In this document: piece after piece, positions 57,215 through 64,000 of the stretch
Position numbering within the stretch: the first letter of the stretch is position 1
How the letters are laid out: each line of letters begins with the position of its first letter
Source of the DNA: Periconia sp. R9002
Lineage: Eukaryota > Ascomycota > Dothideomycetes > Pleosporales > Periconiaceae
Reading direction: 5' to 3'
NCBI GenBank assembly: GCA_023627715.1
Contig: JAMAHW010000013.1
Location: 186,001-250,000 of the forward strand
DNA: 64,000 bases
Notes under the pieces: model-generated
Databases searched by the model: none
The model's input: the letters and a program-made list of their open reading frames with translations, nothing else
Told to the model about the DNA's origin: nothing
Made by a program: the position numbers and the translations under genes

Positions 57215-60163
57215 TCAATACTCAACCACCTTGACCATTTTGCGCACCTCTTCGGGAAGTTCTTCCGCTTTGACGATACCAAGCTTAACGGCATCACCCC
57301 AAAAGAACATGGCCCGATCCTGCGCGTACCCGAGATAGTCAAATTCCGCTTCCTCATTTTGCGGATCAGAGGTATCAGCTGCATCAGCACCGTTTCCTCC
57401 GAGTTCCCCTTCAGCCTTCGCTTCGTCCCTTACTTCCTTTGTTGCGCTCTCCAACAAAGGTGCCGCTTGACTCGTGATTTCGTCTGCCGTCTCTTTGCCG
57501 TCGTCGTCAAAGTCTGGCAGACCTGGCACATGTGCTTGAACAATGCCCCATGCTACCCACATGGCTGAATTGCCGAGTCGCCAAAGTCTCGTTTCAGCCA
57601 TCAATCGCTGGATCTCACCTTCAATGTGTCTCTCGGTCTGTGCCTCTCTCTCCTCGTAGCTTCCCTTTCCAGAAGGAGCTCTGGAATCGAGCATAAATGC
57701 AGAGATGGATGTTGGCGCTGCCGTGGCCGCAAGAGCAGTGCTGCTGCCAGAGGTATGAAGAGGTGCGAGATGTGGTGTGGGTGGGTTCGAAGAAGATCCA
57801 CCGGGAGCTTTGAAGGTAGGATTATGCGTCAGATAAGCCCGCAGAAAACGATGTTGCTCTTCAGGAGTGGGATAGAATTTGGTGTTGCAGCGATGAGGGG
57901 CATCTGGATCATGATAGTTGTAGCACCATTCAGTCTACGTTTTTTGTTAGCTAGATACTTTTACAACATGCTTTCAGAGAGTGGTATGAGATGCTTACAA
58001 AGTGATTTGCGAACTCGAGTCCGGGAAGGTTTGCATTAGCATACTCAAAGTCGATCACAATAAGCTGCTTGTGTTCGTTTGCAGGTAAGAGAAGAGGGGA
58101 CTCTCCAGACGGCGTCATTCGAAGAATATTGCCATATTGCGTCTACCGCTCGGGTTAGTTTAAAGGTCATGTCGCTGTGAAAATAACTTACGTCGTTGTG
58201 GGCAAAGACCAGCCGTTCGTTGACTTTCGCTGTACCGCCGTATTGGTCGTCTAGCCATTTGCGATACTTGTATACTGCATCTTTGAATTTCGGCCATTCA
58301 ACACCACAGACCAACCCGCGTCCTTTCCATTTATCGGCTGATGATTCGAGGGGTTTATCCTGATTGTCGATGATCTGTTGATCAAGCCATGTAGCCACTT
58401 GCTCTACTCGATGGACCCATTTATCCCAATTCTGCCAAACAAAAGGTCCGGCTTCTCGCTCGGTTCCGAGCAAGTCGATACCCTCATGAAGTTCTCGCAT
58501 ACGCTTTGCAATCTGCCTTGAAGTGTCCGGAAGGCGGAGCTCTTGCGGTGTGAGCGCCCTAGCATGGAAATACTCTTCGAAACGTCCGTTGGTAAATGTT
58601 CCGAGTAGACGGGGCCCAATTCTTTTACGTGCAAGTCGTCGTAGGATTTGTAGTTCAGCTTCCCGATCAATGAGATGCTCAACCTGAGGACCATAAATTC
58701 GAAGAAGCAATTTCCTTTAAATTTTAGCGTGTGCGTCATATTCAAAATGGGTTTACTTACGGTGGGGGGTTCTTTGGTGCTGGTAGACCTCCTTCCTGCG
58801 TTTCCTCTGTGGGTAGCTCTTTTGGCGGTGATACCACATAGACGGCATTTGTCAACGCACCACTAAGTCGCTGGACATCAATTTCTCCGCTATGATCCAA
58901 TGGAACCCGCCGCCAGCCTTTTAGCTTCAACGTATGAGTAAGTCTCACAATTTCATACTTGAAAGTGGCCCATGCTTCCTTTTCTTTCTGTGCACGTCTT
59001 GTACCGGTAGTCTTGGTAAGATCAACAGTGCTTTCAGATTCTGGACCACCTGCACCATAAGCCAAGGTTTTAGTGTTGTCCAGTATCGCTTCACAGCTGG
59101 GAACAAGCTGATCTATAGAATCGAAATAATCTTCTCCCGACGACACTGTGGAATGGCGTTTCATGATGCTCGAAAGCTTTCGATGATGAGATAACTTGTG
59201 GTGGCGAGATGAACTATCGGTCGATCTGAGAGAAAGGCTTCGCCCCAAGATGTCGGCGAGGTGCTCGAGAGCGACTGAACCTTCGGATGATGAGGATACG
59301 CTCCTTCTCCTTTCCGTTTCTGTTTCATTGGGGTCCTGGCTCGGTGCATTGCTAGCCTGTTCTTTATTCTTCTCGGCATTGGAGGCTTTTCGTCTCGCTT
59401 TTCGGGTCGCCCGTCGAGCCTTCTCGCCTTTCAGCCAAGCCGTGACTTGCTTGACCAGGTTCTCATGCGAATGGCGTGATGTAGACGGATCAGAGGCTTC
59501 AGAGAGGAGTGAGGATAAAGAAGGATTACCCTCTTGGTTCGGTGTTTTAGCATATACACTCAGACGTTCAGTAGATGGTCGACCAGATAGTCTTTTACCG
59601 GATACACTGGCGCGATATTGCCTAGAGGCTTTGTCAAGGTCAAAGTAATCGCCTTGGTCGAGATCTTTATTCTTTGCCTTCATCAACGGCGAGATACTCT
59701 CAATCTCAGGATCGGCGATGGAAACGACTGCTTTTGCAATTAGCTATATAATTGTTGGACGGAAAGATCTGTTATAACAGTATGTGCTGTTTGGGTCTCA
59801 TTTTTTGCAATTGGGTTCGCTATTTCTATCATCGCTCGACAGGCTGACTTGAATAGAGAGATGGAAAGTTGGAGGGACTTAAATCCATTCGTTTCCATGA
59901 AATAGAAACACAGAATAGCGTGCGAAGCACACAAAAGGTTTGATATTTTTGGGTGCAATGTTGTACCAAAATCGCTTGAAGCACACCATGACTAGCGACA
60001 CCATGACTAACCATCGAATATGGCAAGAAACAGAAGCACCTGAAAAGGGAATAGTAAACGAACCTCTCGAAAGATTGGACCTGGGTGACGTGCTCTGGTT
60101 GAGCTCCTCGGGTCTCCATGGCTGCTGCTGTCCTTTAGCGTCATTGGGTGGTGGTTCAGACAT
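57215..60163 (-). CDS. CKI1: Choline/ethanolamine kinase
   Basis: Five exons (60163-60064, 59727-58761, 58714-58192, 58142-57999, 57934-57215) encode 817 residues, far longer than the roughly 450-580 usual for the family. Residues 1-260 are a disordered, Ser/Arg-rich extension with a basic KARRATRKARRKA stretch. The kinase core begins near FKYEIVRLTHTLKLKGWRRV. It shows GALTNAVYVVSPP (nucleotide loop), KLLLRIYGPQVEHLIDREAEL, the Brenner motif HNDTQYGNIL (from residue 495) with catalytic Asp497, and LIVIDFEYANANLPGLEFANHF with metal-binding Asp528. A second disordered insertion occupies about residues 595-670. It phosphorylates choline in the Kennedy pathway to phosphatidylcholine. The first intron (336 nt) is long, so the model of exon 1 is less sure than the rest. 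The start is the ATG at 60163. Confidence 0.88.
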
Positions 60164-60926
60164 GTCTCCCAAGTATTTCCTTGTGTTCTAGACCTTGTTT
60201 TGTTCCGAGGGGTGAGAAGCACAAAAGTGTCAAGCAATGCTCGTGATTCTGGGACGGTGGGCAGCTCTCTCAGATCCCTCGTAGTGTGGAATCTCGGTGT
60301 CGGTGGTGATGGTTTGGAGTGTGGGATTCAAGCAGGGCTGTTAGTGCGCGTCGCGACCCGCTTCTTTCACGTGCCAATCTTATTGGGCGGAGACGTCTAT
60401 CTTTCAGCCCTGGCATGTTATACGGGGTTATCAGAAGGAGGGAGATAAGGCTGGGAAAGTGATATGGAGAGCGTGAGCATGGGCATGAGCGGGCATCTGA
60501 ATTTGGTAGTTGCAGCTTCCATGGCGAATCCTGACAATCAGATCTCGATCCATTTACGCTGCGCCCGCCTAATAGCGGCTTAGCACCAGTCGAGAGACAA
60601 AGCATCTGAACAAACACATTACCGCACATGTCAATACGGTCTAGGGCTTGGAGAATTCCTAAAGATGGAAAAGATGAATATATACTAGGGAGATATATCA
60701 ACTACTGAAAGAAAAGAAACATGTACCACTGAAAAGACCAGTGTGTTTTGGGGTATCCTACAGTTGCCTTCCGTCTAAACATAATCGCAAATAACAATAA
60801 TCGTGTCAACTCAATATACAAATGAACCACCCGGATCTCACTTTTTGCCGCTGAGGGTCCTGCTGAGTACAAATATACACCCTACGCCTTCCTGTGAATA
60901 ATCCATCGTCACAATTTTGACGGCCA
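60164..60926. other. Intergenic region, choline kinase promoter and PIN-like 3' end
   Basis: 763 bp. No gene, TATA box or repeat stands out. Confidence 0.5.
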
Positions 60927-62724
60927 CTATTGTAGCGCCCATTCCACAGTTTCGAGGGCCAGCATGACCAAGATGAGTGTGGAGGGTAGAATCCATACCA
61001 CATAACTTTGGAACAGCAAACTTGACATGGCACCCATGTAGACATTGTTGATCTGGCAGATCTGTGCCAGTTGGAGAGCACTCGGGGCTCCGGTGAGCAA
61101 AAAGCAAACAATGACAAAAATCGGGTCGTCCAGAATGCTGACGGGAACGAACTTTGCCGTGAGTGCAAGAAGAGGGGCCATGATGATTGTGGGAATCAGC
61201 ATTCGGCTGAGGAGAGAAGCAATGACTAGCTTCTTCTCTACTTTTGCATCCTCAATGGAGTGTGTTTCTTCTTGGGGAAGGGTATTGCGAGCAAGGTTGG
61301 CACCAAGGACCACTAGGATAAGCGGGACAGCGACGCCGCCGCTTTGGCTCACAGCGCGCGTCACAGAGTTGCTGAGAAAAGTGCCGGGATCGAAAAAGGC
61401 ATGCTGCAGTGCAGGAATGGATGCAACGATGATAGCAGCCAACATAGCCCACAGAGGAGGGTTCATGAACTCCCAGCACCCAGCTAGAAATTTGCCAACG
61501 AAGTACTTGATCTTGCTGAGTGTTTGTTGAAGCCAGGTAGGTAGAGCAAAGAAGACACTCCTAGAAACTCGTCTAATGGCGTCACGGAGAGATTTTGTCG
61601 AACGGTTGACGGATCGTTTAGCGCGGAAAACCACTCCTTTGATCCCCTTGGATGTGCCGTCTGCTTTACGGGGGGCAGCAGAGTCACCGGCATCTCCATT
61701 GGCCCTGTAGTCGTTTTGGCCTATATTGGCTAATCCTTTCACTACTGTATTTCCGTTTGTAGGCGTCGCAAATGTGGCCCCCGCTGGAGCGGTTTCTCGT
61801 TGGTAGAGGGGGTCTGAATCTCCCGAAGAGCTTGTTGAAACTGATGTGGCATAGCTTGTATAGCCCGTGGCATTCCCGGAATGGTAGTCGGAATGTGAAT
61901 CGTCCAACAGACGCCCAGCCTCCTCGTCACTGTATTCGCCGTCTTCCATGATGCTATTCCTTCCTTCGTCTTCGTCGCTATACGCGCTAGCAGGGGCCAG
62001 TAAGACATTGAAACCCCAAGTCCACCTTACCAGCTGACCCAGCTGCTGGAAGATGAGCAAGTAGAGAATGCCACGGGCGGCTACTTCATTGTCATTATCG
62101 CCCGGTATCCTGTCCCAATGTAATCCTTGCAGGGTCTTGGAGAGCGAGATGACGAGCGAGATGGGAAGCGAGTTGGAGTTTCCAAACACAGCCATTGCGA
62201 CGACAAAGTTCTTGGCCCTCTTTCCAAACTTGCATATTCTAGAGACGAGAAGAGCGACGAGGTAGGATACGAGCAATTGGACGATGAAGATGAAGGGAAT
62301 AACGCCGAGCTCGAGCAGCTTCTCGGCGCTGAGCTGCGAGGCTAGTTTGGTGAAGACTGCATAGGATGGGTTAGAGGTCCATGTGCATTTCCACGTGCAG
62401 AAGCGACTTACTCAGGCAGGGTGTGAAGAGCTGAGTGTTGAGATTGGCGACGAATTTTTGGGCGTTGGCATCAAACATGCCCATCCGAGCTACAATGTAG
62501 CCGGGCAGACTGACGCAGACGACTTCCATGACGGCCTCGAAGACGAGCAAGGTGAGATTGGCGAAATCGGGATGGGAGCTGTGGGGCGGTGGGCGATGAT
62601 GCTTGAAGGCGTCCATGAAGCCATTGGATGGCTGGTAGGCATCGGAATTCATGGCCAGGAAATTGTTGGGGTCGGCAGGCAGAGACCTGATGCGCAGCGA
62701 CTGTATGGTGTTGAAGAGAGGCAT
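60927..62724 (-). CDS. Auxin-efflux-carrier-family (PIN-like) membrane transporter
   Basis: Two exons (62724-62412, 62356-60927) encode 580 residues. The family signature is visible at the N-side (LLVFEAVMEVVCVSLPGYIVARMG, NLNTQLFTPCL-IFTKLAS) and in VVAMAVFGNSNSLPISLVISL, the crossover motif region. A central cytosolic loop of about 180 residues is acidic, then basic (SDEDEGRNSIMEDGEYSDEE; FRAKRSVNRSTKSLRDAIRR). The C-terminal half repeats the fold: PPLWAMLAAIIVASIP, GGVAVPLILVVLGANLARN, VCFLLTGAPSALQLAQICQIN. About ten spans are expected. Fungal members such as yeast Ecm3 lie in the ER, and their substrate is unknown; auxin transport should not be assumed. The intron restores the frame precisely in the first membrane domain. 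Confidence 0.9.
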
Positions 62725-63937
62725 CTTCTTTTTTCAACAAAGCGCGCAGCGGCTGGCGGCGACGACTATGCAAATTGTGAAGTAGATGATGTGTAGGTTC
62801 AAGCGGTGATGAAGTATCGTGAAGCGCGTAGCGTCACAGCTGGACGGGACGGGGCCGGGGCAAGGTTACGCACAGGTTACGTTTGTCGCAGGATACCGGG
62901 ACCCACGGGTGCCAACGGAGGAGCTAGGGTTGAAAGCAGGGGAGCAGAGGCGAGAGGCAAAGGCTATGGGAAACGAAGAGCCAGTGGGAGGGAACTGGGA
63001 AAAAGGGCAAAGGGTATGGAGAAACAACCATCGGCGGAGGCCCAGACTGCCACGACTTTCATGTTGTTTTAGCGACCCGCAGAGATACAGCTACCTACCA
63101 CAGCAGTACTGTACCTATCTGCATCTGCATCTGATAAGCTCATCTCGGGGACCTCTTGTGCAATCGCTTGACTCTCGAGGCTTGCACTGCCTCCGCCATG
63201 CCCTGCTATGCCGCACTCTGTGGTAGTGCAATGCCCAGACTATTGCGTGGCCATACATGATGTACGCGTATTCCCAAAATCGCATGCTGCGAGGAAGGCT
63301 GGAAACATCCGAGGAGTTATAAATACTATAAGAGTAGAACAGACGGAACAAAACAGTGTCTCGACTGGATTCAGTTCCATCCGGCCCAAATTTCTGTTGC
63401 TGGCCGGATCGAGCTTGGCGGTTCAGTGCAGTGCAGCCAGCACTCTTCTTCCATCAAGGGCAACTTACGTGTGTAGATTTTATGGCTATGTATGTACCTA
63501 CCTAACCGAGTGCTTTGGCTGAAGCCGGAAAAGACCATGGATGGGAAATCAAGATTCAGAACACAATGCCTAATGGTATGCCCTGCGTCACTCTGCTTGG
63601 ATCTGCGCGCTTCAGTACAACACAACCTGGCCTTGTTAGCTAGGGTAGCTATGTATGCCATGCAAAAGTATGCGTCCTGCCTTGTCCACCCTTATATTCA
63701 GATTACGTCACCCTGCCGCCGCCGCCCCGCAACTCCCAACTGTCAACACCTCCACCCATCGAAATATTCTCCACGCGCACGCATTCACTCCGAGTTGAGG
63801 CCTGACAACCCCATCCCTCAATTCTCTCCACCCATTCCCTATCCCACCTCCAGCCTTATCCTCCTACCCACCTACCCTCCTCTCCTTCTTCTCTCCCCGC
63901 CCCGCCCTCCTTTGGCTCCTGATTACCCCTCGCAACC
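62725..63937. promoter_or_regulatory. Divergent intergenic region, PIN-like gene and terminal gene
   Basis: 1.2 kb between divergent start codons. The right 250 bp (63690-63937) are very C/T-rich, as is common in fungal 5' leaders. No gene seen. Confidence 0.45.
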
Positions 63938-64000
63938 ATGGCGTCTCCTGCCTCGACCCCAGGCGATGAATTCGATTCCGATAGCCCCTTTGGCTCTCCC
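63938..64000 (+). CDS. Start of an unidentified gene, cut by the window end
   Basis: The ATG in CAACCATGG, a good start context, opens MASPASTPGDEFDSDSPFGS and stays open for 21 codons to the window edge. The preceding 200 bp are a pyrimidine-rich leader typical of real genes here. The sequence is a disordered, acidic Ser/Pro start that does not identify the protein. It is divergent from the PIN-like gene. Confidence 0.55.
   Translation, partial: MASPASTPGDEFDSDSPFGSP

Noticed and set aside
57215..62724. Choline kinase and PIN-like gene as part of a biosynthetic cluster
   Set aside because: Same strand but unrelated functions, and no backbone synthase, P450 or regulator nearby.

Overview
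The window reads as nuclear DNA of a filamentous ascomycete (Pezizomycotina), most likely a dothideomycete of the Pleosporales type. The class is an inference from gene content, short introns (mostly 46-110 nt) with GT(A/G)NGT donors and CTAAC/CTGAC-like branch sites, roughly balanced base composition and long gaps between genes. There are no operons, prokaryotic signals, CRISPR arrays, rRNA genes or recognisable tRNA genes, and I see no intact transposon. Reading frames were rebuilt across introns by hand; every multi-exon model below closes in frame from ATG to stop.

Layout. 1-4.4 kb: the 3'-truncated end of an unknown multi-pass membrane protein, SWC5 (SWR1 chromatin remodeller) and a CAP59-type glycosyltransferase. 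6.3-8.6 kb: an APC-family permease with eight exons. 9.5-16.0 kb: a divergent pair of endomembrane genes, a VPS3/TGFBRAP1-like tethering subunit and the Golgi protein COY1/CASP, followed by prefoldin subunit 4. 18.0-20.1 kb: an MFS transporter. 22.2-27.4 kb: a secreted DUF3455 protein, then the divergent pair GPI3 (GPI-anchor synthesis) and DBP6 (ribosome biogenesis helicase). 29.9-37.4 kb: a secreted aspartic protease, the kinetochore protein MTW1 and a LAMMER kinase. 42.5-47.4 kb: a class III aminotransferase and SEC65 (SRP19). 50.1-56.7 kb: a secreted Q/N-rich protein and SEC63. 57.2-62.7 kb: choline kinase and a PIN-like auxin-efflux-family carrier. The window ends with the first 21 codons of an unidentified gene.

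The set is mostly conserved housekeeping: ER targeting and translocation (SEC65, SEC63), GPI and phospholipid synthesis (GPI3, choline kinase), vesicle traffic (VPS3, COY1), ribosome, chromatin and kinetochore genes. Transporters and three secreted proteins with Kex2-type KR sites are interspersed. Adjacent genes do not form one pathway. About half of the sequence is intergenic, with gaps of 2-5 kb holding only microsatellites, homopolymers and small palindromes.

I found no gene set that clearly forms an undescribed system. The best leads are the secreted Q/N-rich protein at 50.1-51.1 kb, a GC-AG intron in the aminotransferase, four introns that are multiples of three and free of stops, an inverted repeat flanking a TATA box with a short spliceable ORF upstream of the MFS gene, and a 5.1-kb gap upstream of the LAMMER kinase.
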